62,513 nt of DNA from the NCBI GenBank assembly GCA_011390785.1, contig JAABRR010000027.1:1-62513 (forward strand), written 5' to 3'. The stretch's first letter is position 1, and each line of letters opens with the position of its first letter. The notes under the pieces were generated by a model. The model ran no database searches. It saw only the letters and a list, made by a program, of their open reading frames with translations, and was not told the origin of the DNA. Below are positions 17,757 to 27,298 of the stretch, in pieces. Both the position numbers and the translations under genes were made by a program. Source of the stretch: Sphingobacteriia bacterium (GTDB lineage: Bacteria > Bacteroidota > Bacteroidia > Bacteroidales > UBA7960).

Positions 17757-18341
17757 ATGACACGAATTGAATGGAAACGTACAGCTTTTTTAACAGTTGT
17801 TTTATCGGGGTTTCTGGTTTTAGCCAGTTGTGGATCAAAAAAGGAAGTTACCACATCGGATGCATTGGGTACAGAATTGAATCTGCCCTGTAATGATATG
17901 GAATATGCTTCAGATATGAACTATTTCAGAGGCACAGGTATGGCTGAAGGGGTAAATATGGCCTCAACGCGCCGTCGGGCTAATCTTGACGCCAATGCAT
18001 CGTTGGCTGCCGGAATTAACAGAACCATCAAGTCTGTTACTGATAGGTATAGTCAGGATATTACCGTTGGAGATGCCAACGAGTATAACGAAAAGTTTGA
18101 AGATATGACCCGCTCGGTGGTTAACCAAACTTTGAATAACGTTTCTACAGTTTGTAGCAAAGTGTTTGAAAAAGATGGAAAATACAGTGTTTATGTAGCC
18201 GTTGAGGTGGGCAAAGATGAGCTTCTCAACAATATTTCTGATCGCATTAGCCGCGACGACAGACTGCGATTGGATTATGACAAAATGAAGTTTGAAGAAA
18301 TATTTAACGAAGAGATGGAAAATCTGCAAAATGAAAGGTAG
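17757..18341 (+). CDS. LPP20-like lipoprotein
   Basis: This 194-residue lipoprotein has a type II signal peptide: AFLTVVLSGFLVLASCGSKK, with the lipobox LASC and the acylated Cys at residue 25. The mature part contains YFRGTGMAEGVNMASTRRRA followed by an ANASLAAGINRTIKSVTDRY helix and KYSVYVAVEVGKDELL, which is the fold pattern of LPP20/FlgP-type envelope proteins (an alpha-beta domain formed by RGxG, ARxxA and Y-V-V elements). The C-terminus is charged and helical (RLRLDYDKMKFEEIFNEEM). It converges with the LPP20-like gene at 18397 across a shared terminator. The role is unknown; the neighbourhood suggests an outer-membrane assembly. Confidence 0.7.
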   Translation: MTRIEWKRTAFLTVVLSGFLVLASCGSKKEVTTSDALGTELNLPCNDMEYASDMNYFRGTGMAEGVNMASTRRRANLDANASLAAGINRTIKSVTDRYSQDITVGDANEYNEKFEDMTRSVVNQTLNNVSTVCSKVFEKDGKYSVYVAVEVGKDELLNNISDRISRDDRLRLDYDKMKFEEIFNEEMENLQNER

Positions 18342-18356
18342 CAGACCAAGCATATT

Positions 18357-18393
18357 AAAAGCCCCTGTAATTTGTTTTGCAGGGTTTTTTTTT
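18357..18393. terminator. Bidirectional terminator between convergent genes
   Basis: A hairpin with CCCTG (18363-18367) and CAGGG (18380-18384) is preceded by an A-run at 18357-18360 and followed by a T-run of nine at 18385-18393. It sits between the stop codons of two convergent genes, so it can serve both. Confidence 0.7.
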
Positions 18394-18396
18394 GTA

Positions 18397-19767
18397 TCAA
18401 ATTTTCTGGAGAAAGATCGGCAGTTTACCCAATTCGTCTCCCAATTTTTCCAGCGCCTGCTTTCTGGCGGCTTCAAAAGATAAGCCTGCACCCTGGGTTT
18501 GTTCAATGGTTTTCCGGCTAATCTCTTCTGATGTTGAATTGTTGATTATGGAAATGTTGCCGCTGGCAAAGGCGGTATGTATGCCTTGTCTTTCTACGCC
18601 ATCGTGGGTTTGGTAGTTTAGGTTGATGATAAAATCGGCATGCCTGGCTTCATAAACCAATACCCATCCCTGAGCGGTCAATTTTTGCTTTATCACAGGT
18701 GTAATAAAATCCTGCTGATGCAAGGGGTTTGCCCTGTTGGCAACAATCATTGCTTTTGGGGCTTCTACCTGCAGGTTTAAATAGTATTCGGGGAATTGAA
18801 ACAGTTCGCGGAGGCTCTTTGGGTAAGTAGTTTGGGTTTGATTTTCCCCGGTTTGCAGATTAATGGTTATGGTTGCGCGGATGGTATTCGGATTGATAAT
18901 TTCCCCGATTATAAATTGTGAATGGCCTTCATTGTTGGTGGGCATCATATTACCAATAACTGCATTACCTTGTTCTATCTCAATTTGAAGGGGCATGTCT
19001 TTTACCGCCAGGGTATTATTATCTTCCTTTGTGTAAGATACTTTTATTGCAGTTTGATAGTTTTTTGAATGGTAAGGTATAGGGCTCAAATTATTTTGCA
19101 CTGCTGAAACAGTTAAACCATCCAATACCTGTTGTAATTCGGCAAATATTTCAATATCGAGAGATTGGGATGCTTCGGTAGTGTTTGTTTTAACACCCAT
19201 TCCCCTATAGGGGAAAATCTCTGTGGCTGACTGAATTAAAAACCTTGTGGCCGGGGTAATCTGATTTTCTTTCAGAGCCATTTTTCCACGTTGCAGGTAC
19301 TCCCATGCCCTGTCGGCGGCTTCGCGCTTTCGTGTTTCGAACAAGATCCGGTAATCTTCTTTCGAAAGCCGGTAATACACCCAGTATTCACGATCATTTT
19401 CCCACTTACCTGCCAGTTCATGTCCTTCCAGGTTTGCATGGGCAACAGAAGTTATATGCTGGCGGAAGGTTTCTTCAATCATACCCGATTGCTCAATGGT
19501 ATTTTGAGATGTTTCGGCGGTAATGCTTATAGCAATGGCAGATGCAATCTGTTCCAGTGCCATGTTTCTTGCTTCTGCTATATGATTAACGTTGTCTGAT
19601 TTCAGTACGTTTCCTATGCCAATATAATAGGCTTCATCAACAGGCATTTGGGTTGTCCAGGCAGGTTGACCAAAGGATGAAGGTGATACAATAAACAATA
19701 ATACCGCCAGCAACGTGCCTTTGAAATGTTTTTTGATAAATAGAATAGGCCAGCCTGAAATACTCAT
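18397..19767 (-). CDS. Exported LPP20-domain protein
   Basis: This 456-residue protein has an N-terminal signal segment (GTLLAVLLFIVSPSSFGQPA). Residues about 35-160 form an LPP20-like domain: PAWTTQMPVDEAYYIGIGNV, IAEARNMALEQIASAIAISI and the YWVYYRLSKEDYRILFETRK strand. A helix and TPR-like segment follows (AWEYLQRGKMALKENQITPA), then a beta-rich part (about 230-330) and a C-terminal module (about 340-450; QQDFITPVIKQKLTAQGWVL ... RKQALEKLGDELGKL) that resembles the lipoprotein half of CsgG/LpoB-type proteins. It ends five bases before the start region of nothing else on this strand and begins five bases after the CsgG-like gene, so both are one transcript. No enzymatic motif is seen. Confidence 0.6.
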   Translation of the reverse strand: MSISGWPILFIKKHFKGTLLAVLLFIVSPSSFGQPAWTTQMPVDEAYYIGIGNVLKSDNVNHIAEARNMALEQIASAIAISITAETSQNTIEQSGMIEETFRQHITSVAHANLEGHELAGKWENDREYWVYYRLSKEDYRILFETRKREAADRAWEYLQRGKMALKENQITPATRFLIQSATEIFPYRGMGVKTNTTEASQSLDIEIFAELQQVLDGLTVSAVQNNLSPIPYHSKNYQTAIKVSYTKEDNNTLAVKDMPLQIEIEQGNAVIGNMMPTNNEGHSQFIIGEIINPNTIRATITINLQTGENQTQTTYPKSLRELFQFPEYYLNLQVEAPKAMIVANRANPLHQQDFITPVIKQKLTAQGWVLVYEARHADFIINLNYQTHDGVERQGIHTAFASGNISIINNSTSEEISRKTIEQTQGAGLSFEAARKQALEKLGDELGKLPIFLQKI

Positions 19768-19772
19768 GGCAA

Positions 19773-20774
19773 TTACCTGTTAATTTTTATATTTCTTAGT
19801 TGGGCATCGTTCCTTAAGTTCCATAAGGAAATATGAAGCAAAGCAACACTTTCAGCCCGGGGGTCAATTTTCTCAAATTCCATGGTCATTTTTGTGGGCA
19901 AATTGCTAATAAACAGATGTGTTAGGTGTGAGTACTTGCCGGCTGTTTTGTTGCCCACGGACCGCACAGAGATGTCATATTCCTGACCAAGATTATCATA
20001 GAGTTTTGATGCATTGCGAATGGTTATTTCTTTGTCATGAATGGCTTTGTTGGTAATCATAACATCAATAATCAGCCGGTTATCGGGAGTAAGTGTGTTG
20101 GCCACCACTTCAAATTCAAATTCTTCTACAGTAGCTTTGGCAACACTAAGGGGCGCAGCTGTCGGGGTTCTTTCGGGTGGTGTTTGCATTTCTGCCGCGG
20201 GTGGGGCGGGAGGTGGGTTGGGTTGACGGGCTGGTTGTGCCGAAAAGCGATTCATCATTTCAACAATGTGGGGATCTTTTTCGATACTTACAGACGCTAC
20301 CGCAAAAACACCGGCTGTTTCGGTTGATATAAGCCTTGCATTGATACGAATCATGTTGCCAATATCAGTTATGGTGCCTGTAACAATGGCTTCCACACCT
20401 AGTACCTTGCCTATTTGGGCGGCTGATGAAGCATCAATAAGACCGGTTAGTCCGAGGTTTTGCTCATCCAATACTTTGTTGAGTAACTGCCTTTCCAGAA
20501 CATCGAATTTCCGGGTCATAAACAGGCGGGTAGTAAGTTCTTCGGGAATGAATTTCCCAAACTCGCTGATATTCCCATGCAGGTCAGGAAATTCCATAAT
20601 GGCAATCTTTGATTTGTTTTCCTGTGATAAGCTTTTCACCATTTGGTTGGTGAGATTGTTGAGCTGTATATCGAGTGCCTGCGCCTGGTAATCGGCTTCA
20701 ATAACGGGTGCCTGGCTTTTGCAACTCATAAAGAAGAGTGCCAAAATAAAAATAAGAATAGTTGCTCGTTTCAT
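19773..20774 (-). CDS. CsgG/FlgO-like outer-membrane lipoprotein
   Basis: This 333-residue lipoprotein starts MKRATILIFILALFFMSCKS, with lipobox FMSC. Residues about 50-185 match the CsgG/HfaB/FlgO fold: KSKIAIMEFPDLHGNISEFG, EELTTRLFMTRKFDVLERQL, LDEQNLGLTGLIDASSAAQI, then GVEAIVTGTITDIGNMIRIN and ARLISTETAGVFAVASVSI. A Pro-rich linker (about 195-215) leads to a C-terminal beta domain (EEFEFEVVANTLTPDNRLII onward) that is not part of CsgG. CsgG proteins form outer-membrane rings for curli export, and FlgO acts in flagellar envelope structures; no curli or flagellar genes lie in this window. It is cotranscribed with the LPP20 gene downstream (5-base gap). Confidence 0.75.
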   Translation of the reverse strand: MKRATILIFILALFFMSCKSQAPVIEADYQAQALDIQLNNLTNQMVKSLSQENKSKIAIMEFPDLHGNISEFGKFIPEELTTRLFMTRKFDVLERQLLNKVLDEQNLGLTGLIDASSAAQIGKVLGVEAIVTGTITDIGNMIRINARLISTETAGVFAVASVSIEKDPHIVEMMNRFSAQPARQPNPPPAPPAAEMQTPPERTPTAAPLSVAKATVEEFEFEVVANTLTPDNRLIIDVMITNKAIHDKEITIRNASKLYDNLGQEYDISVRSVGNKTAGKYSHLTHLFISNLPTKMTMEFEKIDPRAESVALLHISLWNLRNDAQLRNIKINR

Positions 20775-20972
20775 ATGAGAAGTATTGATTTTTTGGTAAA
20801 AGAAGCTAGTCTGCTAAATGAATTGCCTGTAAGAGATCTATGATTGTAGAATTCCTTTGGTTTTCCAGCGAAAGATTATCAGTTATTTCCTTAAACGGTT
20901 TTGTTTTTGCAATTATAAGCAAATTTTTGCAAAGGATTTTTTTTAAGTTAATTTTTTTGGGTATTGGATGAA

Positions 20973-21006
20973 AAAAATACACTTTGCAAGTGCAAAGTGT
21001 ATTTTT
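20973..21006 (-). terminator. Rho-independent terminator for the trehalose synthase gene
   Basis: A perfect stem of 16 base pairs (AAATACACTTTGCA at 20975-20988 pairing with 20991-21004, extended by two A-T pairs) with a two-base AG loop and A/T runs on both sides. It lies 74 bases past the stop of the minus-strand treS gene, and it also separates it from the next gene. Confidence 0.8.
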
Positions 21007-21079
21007 AGGTCATTATTCAGATATGCAGGTTGTAAGTTATTAGATTGCAAATATAAGAGTCTATTAACTAAAAACCTTT

Positions 21080-24000
21080 TTACTCTGTTTCTCTCAGGGC
21101 AATTATTTCGCGGGTTTTTTGTAAAACCTTTATAGGAATCATCAACGATATGGTTTCATGCTCGGCAAATTTTCTTAATTCATGCACTGCACGTTCAAAG
21201 GTGTACAGATTGAGTAATTCAATGCTGTCATGAGAATTTTCCGGCAGGTAATTATGTTTCCCTGCTTCGCTTAGATATCCGTTGAGAAATGCGAAGGAAA
21301 CCATATCTTGCCATTGGGCAATAAGGGGGCGAAGGTCGCTGTCTGTTCCGGGAATAAATTCTCGTCTTCCAAAATAGCCCATGTGCATGGCATAGTGAAA
21401 TGAACCCAACATAGAGGCAACATCTTTAAGGGGGCAATGTTTAAGTTTTCTAACGCTGAGTGGATATTCCACTTCGCCTTCAAAATCGGTAACAATAAAG
21501 TCTTTACCTGTAAACAGTAATTTATCAAGCTTGTAATTACCATGAATTCTTATTTTCTGGCTGTTGATCTTACCTCTTTCCAGCATTTTTCGCATGTAGG
21601 AAAGATAAATTTCTTCATCATTGATTATTTCGTGGAGTATCACCTGGGTTTCTTCATCGAGGTGTTTCATATTTGCCCCTACCCATGCAAGGTTTCTTTT
21701 TACAAGGGTTCGGATTGCCTGATAAAGCGATTTTTGGTAAAGTAAAGAGAACGGTTCAGGAGTAAACCCGCCAACCTGCGTAACTTCAGTAAGTGCCTGA
21801 TGCATTCCTGCCGTCCTTTTTCCCAGCAAACCTACCATCTCAAGGAAAAACGGATCCATTAAATCTTCCAATTCATTTTTATTGATAGAAGTGAACCGAC
21901 CTTCTTGTATTTTTTCGCTAAGAATTTTGTCAAAGAATCTTTCGATGGCCGTTTGCGTCATTTCCCATGCACTACCCACATTGGGGATTTGTTCAACCAG
22001 CGATGCCAGCGTTGTAGGTTCCATGTCGCGTCTTTTATAATCCAGACGACCCTGGTAAGGGGGGATGTGCGTGTAGTCAGTATGGCGCGTAAGGTTCTTA
22101 ATAATTTCTACATCAGGGTTTTCTCCTTCCTGGGGGCTGCGATACAGTTTAAGGAAGAATTTTTCGCCCATGGTTATAGATGTATTGGATCGTTTAAAAG
22201 CCAAAACATGTGGTTTAAGGGGTGTTTCGCTGCTGAAATTCCTTTTTAACCGACTACCTGATGATGCTTCTATATCTCCAAAACGACCCTTAATTTTAGC
22301 CCGTTTGCGAATGGTTTCAAAGAATTCATGCAGTAGTTTTTGATCATGAACAGCATCATACAGAATAGCATCATCATCATTGTAGGTAACATGTGCTATG
22401 ATGGCTTCAGGATGACGGGTTTCAATATCTTTCATTGCATTGTTTATTGCAAGAGAAACGGGCATAAAGAACATATCTTTTCCTTCGCCAATCATATCAA
22501 ACTGCAACAAAAAAATATTGGAAATATTTTTACCTGATACTGTTGTAAAAGTATCAATGATATTAATATTTGCCAGCTTTTTAACATTCCCTCTAAACCA
22601 GCGGCTGTTAAGAATAAAATTTGTCAACAGGATTTTTATTGTTTCCTGTAGACTTATATTCATGGTTTTCCATTGCTCTGTAGTAAGTTGCAGTTGTTCT
22701 CTTTTTTCATTGTAACGGTTGGGTTCTACTTCATGTTTTTGTATTTCGAACCAGAAATAGTTTTTAAACTGCATGGAAAATGACCACGGGTTATCGGTAA
22801 TAACCGGAAATTCATTTCTGCTGAATGCCTCAACAGGAACAGAACCTGCATATTCTCCCAAATCGAGTTCTACATGCTGCGAATAGCGGGATAAATTAAC
22901 CAGCACGAGAATGGTTTCATCTTCAAATTCGCGAACAAAAGATAATATTTTAGGATTGTTGGATGAGATGAATCTTATGCTACCCCGGCCAAAGGCTTTG
23001 TAATTTTTCCTTTTGGCAATAACTCTCCTTTTCCACCATAAAAATGAAGATGGGTTTCTCTCATGGTTTTCTACATTTACGGTGTTGTAGTGGTAGTTGT
23101 AATCAATAACAACGGGCAGAAATAGTTTTTGCGGATCGGCAGCGGAAAACCCTGCATTTTTATCGGGCGACCATTGCATAGGTGTGCGCACTCCATCGCG
23201 GTCGCCGAGGTAATAGTTATCGCCCATACCAATTTCATCACCATAATAAACAATAGGGGTGCCCGGCATTGAAAAAAGCAGGAAGTTTAGCAACTCAATG
23301 GTTCTTGTATCACCCGCAAACAGCGGAAAAAGTCTGCGTCTGATACCTACATTCACCCTTTTGCGGGGATCTTTGGCAAAGGTTTTATACATATAATCGC
23401 GCTCTTCGTCAGAAACCATTTCCAGGGTAAGCTCGTCATGGTTTCTTAGAAAAATGGCCCATTGGCAGTTGTCTGGTATTTGGGGGGTTTGTTCAAGGAT
23501 ATCCACTACCGGGAAGCGGTCTTCCATGCGCAGTGCCATATAAAGACGAGGCATTAGCGGGAAATGGAAGGCCATATGACATTCATCGCCCTTGCCAAAA
23601 TATGCACTAGAATCTTCGGGCCATTGATTGGCCTCGGCGAGGAGTAGTTTGTCCTGGTAATTTTCATCAACATATTTGCGTAGCTTTCTCAGAAAATTGT
23701 GTGTTTCGGGCAGGTTTTCGCAGTTGGTGCCTTCTTCTTCGTAGAGGTAGGGCACGGCATCGAGTCTGAAACCATCAACCCCGGAATCGAACCAGAAATC
23801 AAGAATTTTAAATACTTCATTCTGTACCCGTGGGTTTTCAAAATTAAGATCGGGCTGATGTGAATAAAACCTATGCCAGTAATAGGCTTGCGCCACATGA
23901 TCATAGGTCCAGTTAGAAACTTCAAAATCCTGAAATATGATACGGGCATCCTTATATTTCTCAGTATTATTATTCCAAACGTAAAAATCACGATAGATGG

Positions 24001-24388
24001 ATCCTGGGTTTGATTTTCTGGCTCTTTGAAACCATTTGTGATCAGTTGAAGTATGGTTGAGCACCAATTCTGTAATAATTCTCAGGCCCCGCTTGTGAGC
24101 TTCTTTAACGAACTTCCTGAAATCAGCCATTGTTCCATATGAAGGGTGAATGTTGCTGAAGTCAGCAATATCATAACCTCCGTCTTTTAATGGCGACGGA
24201 TAAAAGGGGAGAAGCCAAAGGGTATTGACTCCCAGGTTTTGAATATAATCAAGTTTTTGAATAAGCCCTTTGAAGTCGCCAATACCGTCTCCATTGCTAT
24301 CATAAAATGATCTTACATGTACCTGGTAAATAATTGCGTCTTTATACCATAAAGGATTGGAAGTTTCATGGATGGTTGCTGAAGTCAT
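21080..24388 (-). CDS. treS: Trehalose synthase-maltokinase fusion (TreS-Pep2 type)
   Basis: This 1102-residue fusion converts maltose to trehalose and phosphorylates maltose. The N-terminal half (about residues 10-560) is a GH13 trehalose synthase: NPLWYKDAIIYQVHVRSFYD, then GVDGFRLDAVPYL (Arg208, nucleophile Asp210), LLAEANQWPED (acid/base Glu252) and FLRNHDELTLEM (Asp318), with IVYYGDEIGMGDN later. The C-terminal half (about 600-1090) is a maltokinase of the aminoglycoside-kinase fold, containing FFLKLYRSP, IHGNYKLDKLLFTGKDFIVTD (HGNYKLDK loop, acidic pair) and FEGEVEYPL (magnesium-binding). Fused enzymes occur in several phyla. No GlgE, GlgB or trehalase gene is adjacent. It ends in a strong terminator. 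Confidence 0.95.
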   Translation of the reverse strand: MTSATIHETSNPLWYKDAIIYQVHVRSFYDSNGDGIGDFKGLIQKLDYIQNLGVNTLWLLPFYPSPLKDGGYDIADFSNIHPSYGTMADFRKFVKEAHKRGLRIITELVLNHTSTDHKWFQRARKSNPGSIYRDFYVWNNNTEKYKDARIIFQDFEVSNWTYDHVAQAYYWHRFYSHQPDLNFENPRVQNEVFKILDFWFDSGVDGFRLDAVPYLYEEEGTNCENLPETHNFLRKLRKYVDENYQDKLLLAEANQWPEDSSAYFGKGDECHMAFHFPLMPRLYMALRMEDRFPVVDILEQTPQIPDNCQWAIFLRNHDELTLEMVSDEERDYMYKTFAKDPRKRVNVGIRRRLFPLFAGDTRTIELLNFLLFSMPGTPIVYYGDEIGMGDNYYLGDRDGVRTPMQWSPDKNAGFSAADPQKLFLPVVIDYNYHYNTVNVENHERNPSSFLWWKRRVIAKRKNYKAFGRGSIRFISSNNPKILSFVREFEDETILVLVNLSRYSQHVELDLGEYAGSVPVEAFSRNEFPVITDNPWSFSMQFKNYFWFEIQKHEVEPNRYNEKREQLQLTTEQWKTMNISLQETIKILLTNFILNSRWFRGNVKKLANINIIDTFTTVSGKNISNIFLLQFDMIGEGKDMFFMPVSLAINNAMKDIETRHPEAIIAHVTYNDDDAILYDAVHDQKLLHEFFETIRKRAKIKGRFGDIEASSGSRLKRNFSSETPLKPHVLAFKRSNTSITMGEKFFLKLYRSPQEGENPDVEIIKNLTRHTDYTHIPPYQGRLDYKRRDMEPTTLASLVEQIPNVGSAWEMTQTAIERFFDKILSEKIQEGRFTSINKNELEDLMDPFFLEMVGLLGKRTAGMHQALTEVTQVGGFTPEPFSLLYQKSLYQAIRTLVKRNLAWVGANMKHLDEETQVILHEIINDEEIYLSYMRKMLERGKINSQKIRIHGNYKLDKLLFTGKDFIVTDFEGEVEYPLSVRKLKHCPLKDVASMLGSFHYAMHMGYFGRREFIPGTDSDLRPLIAQWQDMVSFAFLNGYLSEAGKHNYLPENSHDSIELLNLYTFERAVHELRKFAEHETISLMIPIKVLQKTREIIALRETE

Positions 24389-24491
24389 AAAGTAGGTGTT
24401 ATAAATTTATGATTATACAAAAAACTTAACAGATAAAATTCTGATTTGGTTCATATATTATTAATTTAAGGGTTGCAAGCCCAAATCGTAA

Positions 24492-24640
24492 GCCAATATC
24501 ATTTAGTTAAGAATGTTGTAATGCATAATTCATCTCTTTGAAGGGGGGCATCTCATGTAAATTATCCAAACCATCACCAAAACAATTCAGAAGGTAGTAT
24601 TTTCAGATGCAAGATATCTCATACTTAAACGACATTGAAT
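24492..24640. repeat. MITE-like element, copy B
   Basis: Left end GCCAATATCATTTAGTTAAG (24492-24511) resembles copy A's left end, and right end CTTAAACGACATTGAAT (24624-24640) resembles copy A's right end. The core shares CTTTGAAGGGGGG (24536 onward) with copy A. It is about 86 bases shorter than copy A. It lies in the gap between treS and the kinase gene, which holds no gene. Confidence 0.55.
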
Positions 24641-24692
24641 ATTTAACTACATATTTCCGGCAAAAATAATGGGTTTTGGGCTATAAACAAAT

Positions 24693-27284
24693 TTAGATAT
24701 TATCAGAATTTTTTGTTATGGAAGCATATTTCTCTTTGATTTTTATCGTTTCGGGGTGATCTTCGCCCAAAACCGAAACGGACATATCAATGGCTTTTTG
24801 GTAATATTCATGGCCATTTCTTAAATCGTTCATGGCTAAATACCAATCCCCGATAAGGGAGCATATTTTGCTTATATTTTGATGCTCTTCTCCAAAATTA
24901 TACTTTAAGATATCGAGTGCTTTAAAAAACATTGCTCCTGCTTCATTGTGTTCATTTGTTTCCAGATTAATTAACCCAAGCGTTTGGTAATGTCCGGCCA
25001 CATAGGGGTGATTTTCTCCATAAGTTGCTATATCTGCATCCATCGATTTATAGATGTACTCTTTGGCTTCTGCAAACTTTCTTTGAGAATAATAGGAATT
25101 GGCAAGGTTAAACAATGTAGATGCTGTAAAAGAATGATAGTCGCCAAACTGTTCTCTATAGTGTCTTAGAGCCACCAGGTTTATTGAATCTGATTTTTCA
25201 TAATCTTTCAACCTATAATATTTAGCGGCTAAATTCGATAGGGTTACCAGAGTAATGGGTTTGTTCTCCCCATAAATTTCAACCTTTTGGCGGTATATTT
25301 TGTAATCATTTTCAATAGCAGCTTCTATTTCTCCTTTTTGTGCCAGAATACGTGAATAAAATCCCTCGGCCAGCAGGGTAATGCTATTGGTTTCAAAGTT
25401 TCCTTCTTCAAGTATAGCTATGGCATCGGTGATATGGTCAAAGGCATCATCGTATTGCGAAAGGTAAAAGTGAGCATAAGCCATAAAGGTTTTGGCTCTT
25501 ATTTTTTCGATGTGTGGTTCAGTAAATGCATTGTTTAGCAATATAAGTGCTTGCTCACTGTATTCAATACATTGCTGGTACTGAGCCATGTCATTTTGTA
25601 TGCGGGCTTTGGTATTGAGTGCTTCTGCATGTTTTTCAATAATTTTAGGGTCGTTGTAGGTTCGATAAGTGGTTATTGCCAAATCTACAACACTATCGGC
25701 TAATTCATTTTCTGAATTGTTGCGGTAGTAGTGAGCAAGATTGGAAAGAATTTCAGCTTTGGCTAAATCATTTTTCTTAGAAGCAGGAAGCGTTTTATGT
25801 ACATCAAGGGCGTTTACATATAGTTGCTGGCCGCGTTTCCAAAAGCCCAGCCGGGTGTAAATTTTTCCCGACATATGATATAGTTCTGCTTGTAATTCAG
25901 GTTCTTTTTCAATTTTTTCTATGCGAGGAATGCTATTTTCCATCAGTTGATACACCGAGAGGGTATCGCCCTGGGTAGCTTCCGGATCTACGGAGTAAAA
26001 GATGTCCCATACAAATTCCAGAATGTGCTCTGATCTTTCCTTTTCGCGCAAGGTTTTGTAATACTGATCGGCCAGGAATATGAAGGAAACGATAAGGGCA
26101 ACATTAAAAACTATTCCAAGCCATACCTTACCCTTGTTGCGCAAGTAACTCTTTTTGAGTTTGTAGGACAGTGTGGGCTCATGCGAATGTAAGGTTTCAT
26201 TGTTGAGCGAGTTTTGCAGATCATATATAAAACTGCTCATAGAAATGAACCGGCTTTCTGGTTTAAGAGCAAGACTTTTTTTCAGGATGGCATCCAGATC
26301 TTCCTGTAACAGCTTGTTATTAAAAAATGATTTTTTCCCAAAAAGTATTTCAGATTCTGATGAATTTTTTAATTCAGGTATAAAATTATTGCCCGTTTGG
26401 TTTGAGTTATAAGTAGTACCGGTTAAAATTTCGTACAATACAAGTCCTGTTTTGTAAATATCAGATGCAATGGATGGCCCGGCGCCTTTAAATTGCTCGG
26501 GTGCTGCATATTGCAATGTGCCTTCAAAAGAAGTTGGGTTATTCGTTTGCATTTCCTGGTTATATAAAACCTGTGAAATACCAAAATCGAGAAGTTTTAC
26601 CTGCCCGGCATCATTAACCAAAATATTGGCCGGCTTAATATCGTGATGTACAATAAAGTTAATATGTGCATATTGCAGCGCATTACAAACCTGAGTAAAA
26701 AGCTGGATTCTCTGTCGGGCATTTAAATTATTTTTTGTGCAATAGGTATTTATTGGTAATCCTTCAACATATTCCATTATGATGAAAGGAAAACCTTCGG
26801 GTGTAATACCCCCGTCGTACAAACGGGCAATATTAGGGTGATTGATGCCTGCTAAAATCTGCTGTTCCTGCCTGAACTTGTCTTTCAAAAACTCCGCCCC
26901 CTCTTTTATCTTCATAATTTTAAGGGCAACTTTATGCTCGAAAGTGCCATCATCTCTTTCGCAAAGAAAAACCCTGGCCATACCGCCATGGCCTAATTCA
27001 CTGATAATACGGAATTTGTCGAACTTATCTCCAGGTTGCAGGATTTTTACTTCATCCGAAGATTGAAGGTCGTCTTCAATATTCTTATTGAGTGCTTCAA
27101 AGAAAGCATCTGCTTTAACAGAGCCTTTCAATAATTTTAATACATAGGTATGAAGTCCGGTTTCTTTTTCCTGATCGTTACATTGAGTATCAATCCAGCT
27201 AACCCATTTTTCGTGGGGTATCTCCAGAGCCTGATCAAATAATTCGGAAACCCGTTCCCAGTTGTATTCATTCTTTTCTGCCAT
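24693..27284 (-). CDS. Membrane Ser/Thr protein kinase with C-terminal TPR repeats
   Basis: This 863-residue protein starts with a helical segment (NYNWERVSELFDQALEIPHE) and then an STPK domain at about residues 90-370: glycine loop ELGHGGMARVFLC, Lys122 in VALKIMK, catalytic loop IVHHDIKPANILVND (Asp215, Lys217, Asn220), LLDFGIS (Asp233), EGTLQYAAPEQFKG. The usual HRD Arg is His214, so this is a non-RD kinase. A membrane span (about 387-408, LGIVFNVALIVSFIFLADQY) separates it from a periplasmic or extra-cytoplasmic TPR region of about 420 residues (GKIYTRLGFWKRGQQLYVNA ... SKICSLIGDWYLAMNDLRNG). The sigma gene lies 14 bases upstream. In such pairs the kinase is thought to control the sigma factor; this is inference. 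Confidence 0.9.
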   Translation of the reverse strand: MAEKNEYNWERVSELFDQALEIPHEKWVSWIDTQCNDQEKETGLHTYVLKLLKGSVKADAFFEALNKNIEDDLQSSDEVKILQPGDKFDKFRIISELGHGGMARVFLCERDDGTFEHKVALKIMKIKEGAEFLKDKFRQEQQILAGINHPNIARLYDGGITPEGFPFIIMEYVEGLPINTYCTKNNLNARQRIQLFTQVCNALQYAHINFIVHHDIKPANILVNDAGQVKLLDFGISQVLYNQEMQTNNPTSFEGTLQYAAPEQFKGAGPSIASDIYKTGLVLYEILTGTTYNSNQTGNNFIPELKNSSESEILFGKKSFFNNKLLQEDLDAILKKSLALKPESRFISMSSFIYDLQNSLNNETLHSHEPTLSYKLKKSYLRNKGKVWLGIVFNVALIVSFIFLADQYYKTLREKERSEHILEFVWDIFYSVDPEATQGDTLSVYQLMENSIPRIEKIEKEPELQAELYHMSGKIYTRLGFWKRGQQLYVNALDVHKTLPASKKNDLAKAEILSNLAHYYRNNSENELADSVVDLAITTYRTYNDPKIIEKHAEALNTKARIQNDMAQYQQCIEYSEQALILLNNAFTEPHIEKIRAKTFMAYAHFYLSQYDDAFDHITDAIAILEEGNFETNSITLLAEGFYSRILAQKGEIEAAIENDYKIYRQKVEIYGENKPITLVTLSNLAAKYYRLKDYEKSDSINLVALRHYREQFGDYHSFTASTLFNLANSYYSQRKFAEAKEYIYKSMDADIATYGENHPYVAGHYQTLGLINLETNEHNEAGAMFFKALDILKYNFGEEHQNISKICSLIGDWYLAMNDLRNGHEYYQKAIDMSVSVLGEDHPETIKIKEKYASITKNSDNI

Positions 27285-27298
27285 ATGCTGTGTAATAA

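Noticed and set aside
17757-20774. Curli operon
   Set aside because: Only a CsgG/FlgO-like protein is present; no CsgA/B/E/F or CsgD is seen.
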